Source: Stentor coeruleus (taxonomy: Eukaryota > Ciliophora > Heterotrichea > Heterotrichida > Stentoridae). From it: a DNA stretch of 47,898 nucleotides. Every line of letters begins with the position of its first letter. The first letter of the stretch is position 1. Both the position numbers and the translations under genes were made by a program. The stretch covers positions 1 through 47,898 of the forward strand of contig MPUH01000528.1 of assembly GCA_001970955.1 (NCBI GenBank), read 5' to 3'. Below are positions 1-10,386 of the stretch, piece after piece. A model generated the notes under the pieces. It was not told the origin of the DNA, made no database searches, and saw nothing but the letters and a program-made list of their open reading frames with translations.

Positions 1-1015
1 GTTAAAGAAATAAAACAAGCAATTATTTTATGATTAGTCAATTTGAAGTATCAGTGCAATAATTTTATTAATTAAGAAAGTTTAAGTAAGCTTAACTAAA
101 ATAAAATTTGAGATGTCCACAGCTATTACAAAGTAGTTTCAATTAAATTCACTAAAATAGTTGGAAATTTAACTCCGTTATAAAGGAGGCACACTAATAT
201 TAAGATAGTAATGTAATTATTTGTAATTATCTAGTTTTTGCTGATGAGATAATCTATCAAAATAATTAGTGCTTGACTATTGTTCAGCCCTTGCTAATTT
301 TCTATTAATATCATTACATCTTTTATATATTACTAAGGATTATTGACCATAGCATATATTTAAACTTTATTAATAATTATAAAATAAACTCGAGATCTAG
401 CAATGCTTAAATCTAATACAAATTCTAACTTTAAAAAATATTTATTTTGCAAGTAACATCACAAAAATCTCTGCGTGCCTAATAAATATTATGGCTTAAT
501 TAAAGTTCATCTTGGCTATATCAATGTTTCTAGTAGTCTTTATTAACTCAAACAAGGACTAAATACAGTTTAATTGAAAAAAAGTCAAGAATAAAGACTT
601 TAAATTAAGCAAAACATAATTTATCGAAGGACTTAATTTTACTATATAGTTATTATCATCTAGGGTGTGGAAAAAAATGAAGAAATGATCCGAGATTTCG
701 CTGATCAGGTATAAGAAAAATGAAATTCCAAGAACTAATAAAATTGTTTGATATAAAAACTAAATTGAATCTTATGAGCTTCTGCAAGCATTCTAATCAT
801 AGCATGATAAAATTTAGAAAAAAGAATTAATCGTGATGGAAAGCATGATGGAGATAACATGAAGTTTTCCAAAATCCAGAGTTTTATCGCTAAAATTACA
901 AATGTCAAAAAGCATCCGAAGAAAGAGTTCAGAACTTTAGCATTCAACAATTTTATTCTTAGAGAAATTGATTATTAAATCTAATTTGTAGTAAAATCAA
1001 GAACTTTTATCATTG

Positions 1016-1124
1016 TATTCTTGCTTATATTTGAACTTATTTCCCATGATATCTGGCCATAATAATTATTATATTCTTGCTTATATTTGAACTTATTTTC
1101 CATGACATCTGGCCATAATAATCA
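1016..1124. repeat. Two-copy tandem repeat, period 56 bp
   Basis: The copy starting at 1016 and the copy starting at 1072 share a block beginning TATTCTTGCTTATATTTG and ending in GGCCATAATAAT, with only a few substitutions. The second copy runs into the G+C-richer patch. Confidence 0.85.
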
Positions 1125-1673
1125 CCATAAATATGCGACCTATTGGAGTAAGGAAAGACGTGACTATGCTAATCTTATTTGGAGGCTTAGTATCTTGGTG
1201 GGTCGGCCCAAAGCAACTGGCAGGCAACTTTTATCCTATCGAGAGACAGGAATGGAGAAATACCTATACGCAATGCTGCTCATGTCCTTGCATGTGCCCC
1301 TTTAGAACCCTTAAAGCTTAAATAAATGGGAACATTTAGGACCCTTTGGTATGATATTGTAAGGTTCTTTAGAATAAATCAGTAAGTTTTTCTAGTGTGG
1401 AATTAGTAAACTCTGAAATATATTACCTTAGTCCAATAATGTCATAAATTTTTAGACTAATGTTGCATCAGGTTTTAAATCAAGACAATAATGCAGGGAT
1501 AAAAGAAAGAATTTATATATTGAGTATTTGTTTATAGTTCTAAATTCAAGTAAAACAAACTATTATAATCAATATTTTAGCGAATAACTTTTTGGAGGCT
1601 TTGCTAGTAAAAAAGTCCTTCTAAGAACATAATATTATACCTGATATAAAACTATGTGGCTTGAAATAGAAAA

Positions 1674-1861
1674 GATTTATTCAATTGATATATAATAAAT
1701 TTAGGAAAGCATTTGCTTCATGATTCATTGCGTAAAANAATTAAATAAATGTCGGAACACAAACCCATCCAAGGGCGAGTCTGAGGATCCTTGAATGGAT
1801 TTATTCAATTGATATATAATAAATTTAGGAAAGCATTTGCTTCATGATTCATTGCGTAAAA
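1674..1861. repeat. Assembly join: 64-bp direct duplication around N1738
   Basis: Bases 1674-1737 are repeated at 1798-1861, with a single N at 1738. Unlike most other joins here, about 59 bp of unrelated sequence (1739-1797) lies between the N and the second copy. That insert is richer in G+C and contains a near-perfect 10-bp inverted repeat. Confidence 0.8.
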
Positions 1862-1869
1862 TTAATTAG

Positions 1870-2137
1870 TTATTTATAGATAAAATTGATAATAATTGAT
1901 TTTAATTGCAGTGGGATAAATGAATCATCATTTAGCCTACCATTTGTTATAATATGTTCATATGTAGATTTAAAAGTGGAATTCTTATCAATTTTTAAAT
2001 TTATCAAATCTGCATGGGCTTTGTTGTTATTTAAATATTTTGCAAACGCTTACAATCTTCCTGAATCTGCTTCTTTTGTTGTTAAGAAGTTTTGTATACT
2101 GTTTTAGTTTATACATTTTTTTTAGAAATAAAGGCAT
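1870..2137 (-). pseudogene. Possible broken or unusual small gene
   Basis: On the minus strand an ATG at 2137 opens a frame that, after removing a candidate 16-nt intron (2099-2114, GTATAAACTAAAACAG), runs to a TAA at 1870-1872, about 83 codons. One in-frame TAA (2050-2052) interrupts it after about 23 residues. Downstream of it, guanine is concentrated at first codon positions (about 14 against 4 and 6 by hand count), as in real genes. No family is recognised. The candidate intron lacks the TTA seen in the confident introns. It may be a decayed gene or chance. Confidence 0.3.
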
Positions 2138-2343
2138 TATTATTTATTAGGTCTCTTCAGAAAGGACTAACAAAGATCTGCTTTGGCAATATTTTAAGAG
2201 TATAACTATCGTAATTAGAAGCAGAATTTTCTTAAAATAGAGATTATAATTAATCTAATGGCGGATTATATTTTATAGGAATAGTTTAACTATAAGTGCT
2301 TACCTAATAAATTTAATCGAAAAATTTATATGATTTATATTAA

Positions 2344-4323
2344 TTAAAGTGAAGGAGTAAAAATTTCTCTGGTAAACTGTGTAAGTCTTGTATAATAACT
2401 TTCAGATGGCTGCACACTCAGTTCCCGACTGTTTCGAAAAAGTAATTTTTTAAAAATCCTCTCAGATATTTTCGATTTATTATACTTCTGGAAGATGTCA
2501 ATTAATCCTATTGCATATAAATTCCTACCATATTCCAATAAATGTCTAATATTAGTTTCTTCAGCTAAATGGCCAGGCTCATAGAAGCATACAAGAAGAG
2601 AATAGTCCATAATATTCAATTCCATTAGAATCTTCATATCATCTTCAAGTATTTTTATAATTTCATAGTAATTTTCTTCAGAAAGGATAATTTTTTTATT
2701 TGAATTTCTTAAATTTTCGTCTTTGAAGATTCTTCCTTGAATAAGGTACTCAGGGTTACTAACTGAAACATATCTGCCAATTGAGCTACCTTTTAAATCA
2801 AAAATATATGCCTGGGAACTAAATGGGATAATATTTTCCATAAGGATAAAATATAGATCTAAGGGCATAAGTTTAAATAAGCCGAGAATTTTTACTAGCT
2901 TAGAATTTGGGCATTCTTCAATTCTTTTTGAGTAACTTCTTAAAAGTTCCCTGTGAAAAACTATTTTTTCAGCTTTGGAAATGGTTTTAATGACGAATTT
3001 TTCATCTGAAGTAGAGAATAATATTGAAGAACTATTTCCTCCTGACATTGTTATGAGCTGCTTAATTTTGGTAAGATTCTCATGGTCTAGCAAAGATCTA
3101 AATAAGCATTACTTGTAAATATCATTAGAGCTTATTCCAAGTACTTGGATAATTTTTGCAAAAGAAGCTGGCGAATATATGGTAAGCTTTGTTTCCACAT
3201 CATAAACTTAATAAATATTACTTTCTTCAAATTTCTGAATTCCATAGTAAGTTGCTAAGGCTTCAAAGTCATGAAAGTCCATGAAAATTGTTTTATGTCT
3301 ATCTGATTTGCTGTATTCAAGCTTTTCAGTCACTTCCTTGCGATATTTAATAATTAATGAAACAAGTATAGCTAATATGCTCTACATAAATAATACTTGC
3401 TTGCTAATTGCCTCATAAAAATTAGTAAAAAAGTCGATTTCCTCAGATTCAAATAGACTATTTGAAATATCTGATAAATTAGAAAATCCTTCATGAGATT
3501 CCACTTTTCCTTTCCTCAAATCAAAGTTTTTTAGTTCAATATTCAAATACTTATAATGCTTTTTAACTTCTTTTTTGACTTTTTTATTTGTAATTCTGGA
3601 AAGACCAACACATGTACCGGATAAAGTTCCAATCAAAAAAGCTGCAAGGGCTAAGTTTTCATTAGCATTTGTAAGAACAATTATCAGTTTTAAGAGAGTT
3701 GGTAAGCACCAAGTCAATGAAACAGAAATGATCACAAGCGCATAGTTCATTGTTGTGGAAAAATACTTCCGCTTAAGTTTCTTTACTGCATAAATTACGG
3801 AAAACCACATTATAGGTAAATTGATGATAAAAGGAGCATATTCCAAATAGTGCATTGGATGGCTATTTGAGACACTGCATGTTTTTAAACCAGAAATTCC
3901 ATAAGCCTTATATACAAGCAAAATTATACAAAAAAAAGTCGCTAGCAGCCAAGCAAAAATATGATAAAACCACATGCGTGTCTTATAGTGAAAATTGACT
4001 CTATTTTTCAGCTTGAAAATGATTTCAATAGAAAGGCAAGTTGCATAATTATACCCAAGAAAGTAAAAGAGCATTGTAAAAACTCCCCAGATTTCACAAA
4101 TAGAGGAATAGTTCTTTTTCATTGCTTCATTAAGTGAAGGTAGAACAGGCAACCAATGCAGATCATAAAAAGTTTGTGAAATACACTGCATTGTTATAAT
4201 CATACCTGGAAATCTTCTTAGCCTCGGTACCCAGAGCTGCAAAAAGATAGTTAGAAGGCTAAATAAAATAGAAATAACAGCAAAGCAAAATCCAATAGTT
4301 AGAATAATTTCAACTAATATCAT
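2344..4323 (-). CDS. 7TM receptor fused to phosphatidylinositol phosphate kinase (GPCR-PIPK)
   Basis: Four exons (3397-4323, 3222-3381, 3113-3206, 2344-3097) separated by three 15-nt introns give one frame of 645 codons. Residues 1 to about 250 contain seven hydrophobic segments, with LRRFPG in the first intracellular loop. A further hydrophobic stretch follows the first intron. The C-terminal part is a PIP kinase: G-loop GGNSSS, catalytic lysine in KFVIKT, then FDLKGSSIGR, IMDYSLLV and YAIGLIDIFQ. Proteins of this design (Dictyostelium RpkA, oomycete GPCR-PIPKs) are thought to couple a receptor directly to phosphoinositide synthesis at the membrane. The ligand is unknown. The start follows an in-frame TAG 3 codons upstream and lies 20 nt after the stop of the flytrap receptor. 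Confidence 0.9.
3098..3112 (-). other. 15-nt intron 3 of GPCR-PIPK
   Basis: GTAATGCTTATTTAG on the minus strand, phase 2. Retention gives an immediate TAA. Splicing leads directly into the PIP kinase domain. Confidence 0.87.
3207..3221 (-). other. 15-nt intron 2 of GPCR-PIPK
   Basis: GTAATATTTATTAAG on the minus strand, phase 1. Retention gives an in-frame TAA. Confidence 0.85.
3382..3396 (-). other. 15-nt intron 1 of GPCR-PIPK
   Basis: GTATTATTTATGTAG on the minus strand, phase 0. If retained it places TAG in frame. Removing it joins the 7TM part to the linker in frame. Confidence 0.88.
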
Positions 4324-4343
4324 TATAATTAACTACCCTATTT

Positions 4344-7300
4344 TTATATAGGCTTAGCTTCATCATCTTCTTCTTCAGCTTCATTTTCATTATCGTGGAT
4401 ACTGACATCGATTTTCTCCTGTTCATTATTAGGCGCCTGCATTGAGCTTTGATCTACAGCTTTATAATCAGAATTTTTTTCTATATTGCTTTCATCAAGA
4501 TCTTTATTTTCTTTAATGGAAATGATATCATAAATTTTCTTCTTTGATCTACTTCCGCCTGGGGGAATAAGCAAATTTGGCATGTACTTCCTCTGTATAA
4601 ACAAAGATACTCCAATTATTGTTGCCCAACCAATAGCAAGAGCAATGAACCAGCCTACATTAGTAGGGTCTCCAGCATATGAAAGTGTAGCTAAAAAAGA
4701 CATGTAAGCAACAGCAAGAATTGAAGAGAATTCCCATAAGTTGCATCTATGGTAGTTAAAAGGTTTGAGCTTGTAGATAAGTCCTGTAAATGTGCTGATG
4801 AGAATAGTAAAAACAATTCCATGGGCTAAAGGAGATGTACTTTGTAAAGATTTGCCAATAGCTATGAGTAGAATTTGCATACAGGTTTTGAGCAATAGGA
4901 AAAAAGGTTGAATTTTCAAGTTAAGCCCTGTACGAGACTGTTGCCATAGAGGTCTTGAATAGGCTGCAATTGGCTCATAGCAAACTATTGCTATTGTTGA
5001 CATGACTATATATGTATTGTGCTTCCCTTCCCAACATTTTGTGTAGCAGTCACGCCATACATAGTCATGACCCTGAGCTTTATGATCACACACAAACATA
5101 TCAAGAAGCAAAGCTAGAGCTGGTAAAAAAAATGTATTTCCATAAAAAGGCAAAAAGACTGAATTTAAAATAGAAATCATCCTTTTACAAAAAGGTACAT
5201 GCTTAAGCCAATGCTCTCCGTTAAGCATAATCAAAAGCACAAGAAGAAACCAAATATAGCACAAACCGCATACAGTTGCGAGAAGAATCCAATAATCACC
5301 TTTGCTTGTAGAGGCAACTTTCATAACATCAAGCATGAAGATATTTGAAGCTGCTTGAATGACTATTTGCAATGATGAAAAGGTAGGGGCAATTGCAACA
5401 AACTGGAAAAATTCTACAGCGATTTGAGCTTGGACTAATGTATCTTTCCAACTTCTTGTAACAGTTGAAGTGATTTGGCTGATATCTAACTGTTTCCATT
5501 TTCTGTACGAAAAAAAGCTTAGTCCTAAAGTTGTCAAAAACAAGAAAGTACCTATAGATATAATAATCCCAAGCCCTTTACTTGATGTTGATGACATATG
5601 CTGGGCGAAAGGACAGTCATAAGTGTATGGCCAAGAATCTTCTGGAGGACTAGAAGCTCCCCCTCCCCATAATATTGTAGCATTATTAATGCTTGTAAAA
5701 AGATTTGGGTTAAGTGGGTCATATTCTAAGACATTAACTAGAGTGTCCTTTTGGAAATTAATAATATTGTACCCATAAGCACTTCGGCCATTACTCCCTT
5801 CTGAGAATTTTATTTTCCCGCTTGCCCCTGTAAGGTCTGCTGAACGCAAACTGTTTGTTAATTCCTTTCCACTGTTGTAATCATCTCCACGGCTAATCAT
5901 CCCACTAATCACACTAGCAAATGTATAAACTGAATCATAGGTTAGCATGCTCAGAGTTGAATAGTCTCTATCAAATTTTGCTTTATATGAAGCTTCAAAA
6001 CTCAATCCTTTTTCTCCTTGGGCTTTGCGGTAATCAAGGCCAAAAGCTCCATTAATGACTCCGTATATTTTATCTTTGTGGTCTTTATAATTATTTTCTA
6101 TGTCTACCAGGACATCATCCGTAAGCCACATTGTGCCAATCCAAGCATATTCACTTCCATGAAGCTCTTTTTCATAGCCAACCTTTGCTAGTTCAGGCCC
6201 AACTTTTGGGTTTCCAAGATAGACTATTACTTTTATTTGGTTTCGAACTATTTCTCCAAGTACATCAATTACAGATTGCTTAGTTGTAGAGCTCAGATTT
6301 CCTGAAGAGTCAAGTGAAAAGTCTATAACTCTTTTTGTTTCAAGGTTTGAAATAGTTACTTCTAAAGTCCCAACATTTGCTAAAAAACTCTCATAAACGC
6401 CAATACCATATTCATCATTGGTATAGATGACACCGATTTTTTTCCATCCTTGAAGCTGGATAAAAAGGGTTAGAGCCACAGCCTGGAGACCATCAGGTTG
6501 TACTATTTGTAATAAACTCCCATAAACATTTGAAGAACTAAGGGATGTTGAAGAGGCTGAATAAGTGATCATGGGTTTAACATCAATGTATGAGTTTTCA
6601 GCTGCGGCATAAGCATCGCAAAGTTCTAAAGAGTGCGGTCCAACAAATCCAAGAATATTGTAAGACGAGAGTGATCTTAGGTTCGCTGATGCAAGAGAGG
6701 GAAATAGAAAAGTGTCTGTATAAATAGATTGTATTTGGTATCCATTAAGTAATGATGGATCAGCGTTAATTTCTTCAATCGCTAACGAAAATCCATTTTT
6801 AATCTCTTCCCCAATTAGTAGTTCATTACCTTCATTATCATGTGCAGGGTAAAGAAGGCCAAGCTGAATGATTGGAATTACATCATTAGGAATATCTGTA
6901 GTGAATCCAGGCCAAATAATATTGAAGTTTTCACTTAACTGAAACATATGAGTATCTGGATTCCAAGACCCAACTTTAATTTCTGAAAAATTCACAATAT
7001 TATATAAATCGTAAGTAGATTTCTTAAGCCCGTCTTTTGTAAAATGCAGCTCATAATCTAAAGTAAGAGATTCTGGGTTGGATAAAATATATTTAAACAA
7101 ATCGGTTCCTGAAGGATTCTCAATACTTAAAAATCCTTGGCAAGCAAGGGTTATCACAGACAAATATGTGTTAAGAGGTTCTTCCATTTCATGAATGGCA
7201 TCTGTTGCCATTAGCCCAATCGCTCCTGTTTTTAACACTCCATAGCTTTCTGTTGAAATCCCAGCATTTGAATCCCTTAAAGTTTCTCCAATATGCTTCA

Positions 7301-8048
7301 TAGCATCACTATTTAAAATCCAAGAAAATCCTACTCCACCCATAACACTCTGATCAGCAGCACGAAGTACCTGAGCTGCAATGCTTGGTAAAGACATGAC
7401 AACTATAACTCTAGCTCCTGAGTCTCTAGTTGTGCTTTGCAGTCTATATGAAATACTATCAGCTTCTAGAGTATCATCAATATCTAAAATTATCTGATCT
7501 TTAACTTCGATTGGGCTTTGTACTAAAGATTTGAATATGCTTGACATTTGAGCATTGTTTATTTGTTTATCTTGAATAATTCCTATGTTGCTCCATGAAT
7601 AGTGATTTATTAAGTCTAGTATAGCTTCTGCTTGAGAAATGAAGCTTGTTTCAGCGTATAAAGTGTTTGGATAGGTCGTTTCATCCTCAAGAGTATTGAT
7701 TGGTCTGCTGATAACTACATGGAGGTAGCTGTTTTTGAGCGCCTGATCGGCAAGAAAGCTAGAGTATCTTATTGAGAAAGCTGCATCTAAAAAAACAATC
7801 ACCCCTTTGTCTAAGAAAGGTGAAGGGATTTGCCATTTCGATTCATCAGTTTCTGAAAGAAGATCAACTTCAGCCCATACTATCTCAATGGGCTCTGGAA
7901 GATTTAACCCTGTTTCTACTTGAAGAAGTACTGCTTCAAGGTTTGAAGCAAGCTGATTTTTTAGCGTTTGGCTTGTAAAAGGAGAAGTAAGTAATCCAAT
8001 TTGAAATTTCGCTTCAGAGATAACTGCTAGTAATAGAAATGAAAACAT
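4344..8048 (-). CDS. Dual Venus-flytrap, multi-TM receptor-like protein
   Basis: A single exon of 1234 residues. A short signal peptide (about 1-13) precedes two tandem periplasmic-binding/ANF-receptor-like modules: a diverged one (about 15-370) and a clearer one (about 385-790, with LGLLYPAHDNEG, GEEIKNGFSLAIEEINADP and ILGFVGPHSLE). From about residue 823 there are eight or nine hydrophobic segments, with CDHKAQGHDYVWRDCYTKCW in between, resembling the multi-TM module of ciliate TmcB-like proteins (from memory, moderate confidence). An acidic, lysine-rich cytoplasmic tail of about 70 residues ends the protein. A role as a surface receptor for a small molecule or peptide is inferred from the architecture. 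It has no G-protein-receptor class C signature I can identify. It lies immediately upstream of the GPCR-PIPK gene. Confidence 0.85.
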   Translation of the reverse strand: MFSFLLLAVISEAKFQIGLLTSPFTSQTLKNQLASNLEAVLLQVETGLNLPEPIEIVWAEVDLLSETDESKWQIPSPFLDKGVIVFLDAAFSIRYSSFLADQALKNSYLHVVISRPINTLEDETTYPNTLYAETSFISQAEAILDLINHYSWSNIGIIQDKQINNAQMSSIFKSLVQSPIEVKDQIILDIDDTLEADSISYRLQSTTRDSGARVIVVMSLPSIAAQVLRAADQSVMGGVGFSWILNSDAMKHIGETLRDSNAGISTESYGVLKTGAIGLMATDAIHEMEEPLNTYLSVITLACQGFLSIENPSGTDLFKYILSNPESLTLDYELHFTKDGLKKSTYDLYNIVNFSEIKVGSWNPDTHMFQLSENFNIIWPGFTTDIPNDVIPIIQLGLLYPAHDNEGNELLIGEEIKNGFSLAIEEINADPSLLNGYQIQSIYTDTFLFPSLASANLRSLSSYNILGFVGPHSLELCDAYAAAENSYIDVKPMITYSASSTSLSSSNVYGSLLQIVQPDGLQAVALTLFIQLQGWKKIGVIYTNDEYGIGVYESFLANVGTLEVTISNLETKRVIDFSLDSSGNLSSTTKQSVIDVLGEIVRNQIKVIVYLGNPKVGPELAKVGYEKELHGSEYAWIGTMWLTDDVLVDIENNYKDHKDKIYGVINGAFGLDYRKAQGEKGLSFEASYKAKFDRDYSTLSMLTYDSVYTFASVISGMISRGDDYNSGKELTNSLRSADLTGASGKIKFSEGSNGRSAYGYNIINFQKDTLVNVLEYDPLNPNLFTSINNATILWGGGASSPPEDSWPYTYDCPFAQHMSSTSSKGLGIIISIGTFLFLTTLGLSFFSYRKWKQLDISQITSTVTRSWKDTLVQAQIAVEFFQFVAIAPTFSSLQIVIQAASNIFMLDVMKVASTSKGDYWILLATVCGLCYIWFLLVLLIMLNGEHWLKHVPFCKRMISILNSVFLPFYGNTFFLPALALLLDMFVCDHKAQGHDYVWRDCYTKCWEGKHNTYIVMSTIAIVCYEPIAAYSRPLWQQSRTGLNLKIQPFFLLLKTCMQILLIAIGKSLQSTSPLAHGIVFTILISTFTGLIYKLKPFNYHRCNLWEFSSILAVAYMSFLATLSYAGDPTNVGWFIALAIGWATIIGVSLFIQRKYMPNLLIPPGGSRSKKKIYDIISIKENKDLDESNIEKNSDYKAVDQSSMQAPNNEQEKIDVSIHDNENEAEEEDDEAKPI

Positions 8049-10386
8049 TATTAATATATCAATACGTCTATAACCAAGATTTACTTCACGCTTCTATTGA
8101 TTATGAAAATTATGATATTAAGATGAAATTTATTTTAGAAAAGGTAAAACATGCTTTCAATATACAAAAAGAAAAAGAGTATGCTCTGAGAACCATACTT
8201 TTGTCGCAATACCCCATATCGAAAATCATGATAATTGTTTTATTATAGCTTCAGAAACTGAAAATTGATTATAATTTGATTGAACTATGAAGTAGTGAAT
8301 AATTATATTGAGAAATGTGAGAAGTAATACTAAATTCGCTTAAATTAATAGATAAATTTATTGGCGGAAAAGGAATTGAAAATCAATTGCATGAATATAA
8401 ATTTAAAATGAGAAAGCATAAACTAGACAACAAAATTAAAAGTGCATGTGTCTTTATAGGTTTTGAGGCTAGTAATACAAGAAAATTGCTTTGAAAATAA
8501 TTGAAGACAGGTTCACTGCTACATTCTCAAAATTATTCAACGCATTCTAAAATTATCTCAATAATCACTAATGACTCTTAAAGAGCATATTTAAGTTTAT
8601 ATGGAGGAAAATAAACTAAAAACTTATGAAATTACCTTTATGCAATAAAACATTTTTGAGATTTTGGATTTGTTATACGAAATCTACACTTTAGTGCCAG
8701 GATGTAGTAGTTAAGTAACCTTATTTTAGTTTCAGAGAAATTAAATTTCTTTTTTTTATCCTTCTAGCAAAGAATCAAATTGAAAATAAGGGCATATAAT
8801 TTGAATAATAAAGTATGTTAGCGAACTAATGCTAATAGTGTAATTAATATGAATGAAAAAGATTTAAAAAAATAATAAATAAAAAGTAAAAGTAAGCCGC
8901 AAACGCACAATTATAGAGACGGAAGCCCGCAAAGTTTTGAGAGAAAGCCGATTTTATTATAAAAATAAATGGATTCTGATACTTCTTAAGAAAACTGTGT
9001 GCTAGCATTTATGATTTACAAATTTTTTTGTTTTCTAACTGAAATACTTATTGTACCTAATAAATCAATGAATTTATACAAATTAAAAATATTTGAAGAT
9101 TGTGATCATAGAATGAGGATAGAGTCAAATAAAAAATTTTAGACGCTCAAATAAAGAATACAGAAAGCAAGACACGATTAGAAAAGATACTATTTTAGAA
9201 GAAAACTGTCTAAAATACAGAAAATTTGGCTACTTGATTATTTATTCCTAAATAAAATTTCAAATATATTTCTCAAAAGTTTAGATTGCAAGTTGAATTT
9301 CAACTTGATGATAATTCTGCTTTTGTAAGATGCCCAAATATAATAGCCGAAATAGATGAGAGCAAATTTAAAAATATTATCAAGAGTTGAAGGAGTTTAG
9401 ATAATAAGAATCATCGAACGCACTAAATAAAAAAGTTGCTTCCTTTGAGGAAATTAATAAAAGAGACTCTCAAGCACTTACTGAAGTATTTCTAAGACAT
9501 AATCAATTATACAGAGATTTGTAGCGAGCATACAATAAATTAGAAAATTAAAAATTCATCCATAAAACAGTGAATTATTCATAAAATTTCGTGAATTCAG
9601 ATACTGGTGTTCATACCAATATAATTGAAGGATCATAGAGCGGAAACAAACAGCAAATTCTTTCAAGAAATAGAATAATTAAAATTACTCAAAATTTAAT
9701 AGAATTTATCTAGGAAGTAAAAAAAAATTGTCAAGCATTCTTTATGCATTATCTTTACTTGAAGTTAGGAATAATTAATCTAAAAATTTAGTTTATACTT
9801 CCTATAAAAAGCCTACATTTTTTATATCAAAGTAATTTGATTAAATTCAATTTCAATATTTATTACTTGGCTGAGTAGTATAATAAATAACATTTTTTAA
9901 CTATGCTATAAATTATCAGTATATTTCTTGGAAAAATAAATAAAAATTGATTTATCTCTGATTTGCAATAGAAAATCATATAAATAAAAAAAACCTTATG
10001 ATGCACTCAAATGTTAAGATAATCTTTAGTATTAAATTCTTGTTTTTTGGTGAATAATAAAATAAATATGATATTTATTTTTTGTTTAAAACTTTCCTTT
10101 AAAATTTTACACCTTATAAAAATAAAATACTTAAATTATCCAAATATAAGTTGCTAAACTAAACAATTGATTTAGGCATTTATAAATAAATTATTATGAT
10201 CTATATCATTTAAATATAAGCTACTAAACTAAGCAATTGATTTAAGCATTTGTAAATCAATTATTATAATCTATTTTTGATAGCCAAGATATCAAAAAGT
10301 AAAAGATAAATATTATCAGAAATAATAAATGTGTTACCAAGAGTGATGCTGATATTTATATCAATGAGCACTTCAGGTAATATTAA
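8049..10386. other. Spacer with possible relic coding sequence
   Basis: No open gene. The plus strand has several stretches that read like protein except for TAA/TAG codons and frame changes, best at about 9106-9360 (one frame) and 9363-9750 (another). The open frame at 8039-8248 begins inside the flytrap gene on the opposite strand and matches nothing known. A two-copy 70-bp repeat lies at 10142-10274. Confidence 0.5.
10142..10274. repeat. Imperfect tandem repeat, period 70 bp
   Basis: Two copies of about 63 bp, 10142-10204 and 10212-10274, both beginning AAATATAAG and ending ATCTAT, with roughly eight differences. Confidence 0.85.

Larger units (their letters stand above)
1..1869. other. 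AT-rich spacer without a recognisable gene
   Basis: All frames are frequently interrupted and I recognise no protein. The stretch holds a two-copy 56-bp repeat near 1016-1124, a patch richer in G and C at about 1125-1335, and an N-flanked duplication at 1674-1861. The short open frames at 1087-1321 overlap one another and have no recognisable motif. Confidence 0.6.

Noticed and set aside
4324..4343. Fusion of the flytrap receptor and the GPCR-PIPK into one protein
   Set aside because: The stop between them cannot be removed by any 15-16-nt GT-AG intron, and the second gene has its own ATG after an in-frame TAG.
8039..8248. 69-codon open frame overlapping the flytrap receptor start
   Set aside because: It ends at TAG, matches nothing known, and starts antisense inside another gene. 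Its length is within chance for an AT-rich window read in six frames.
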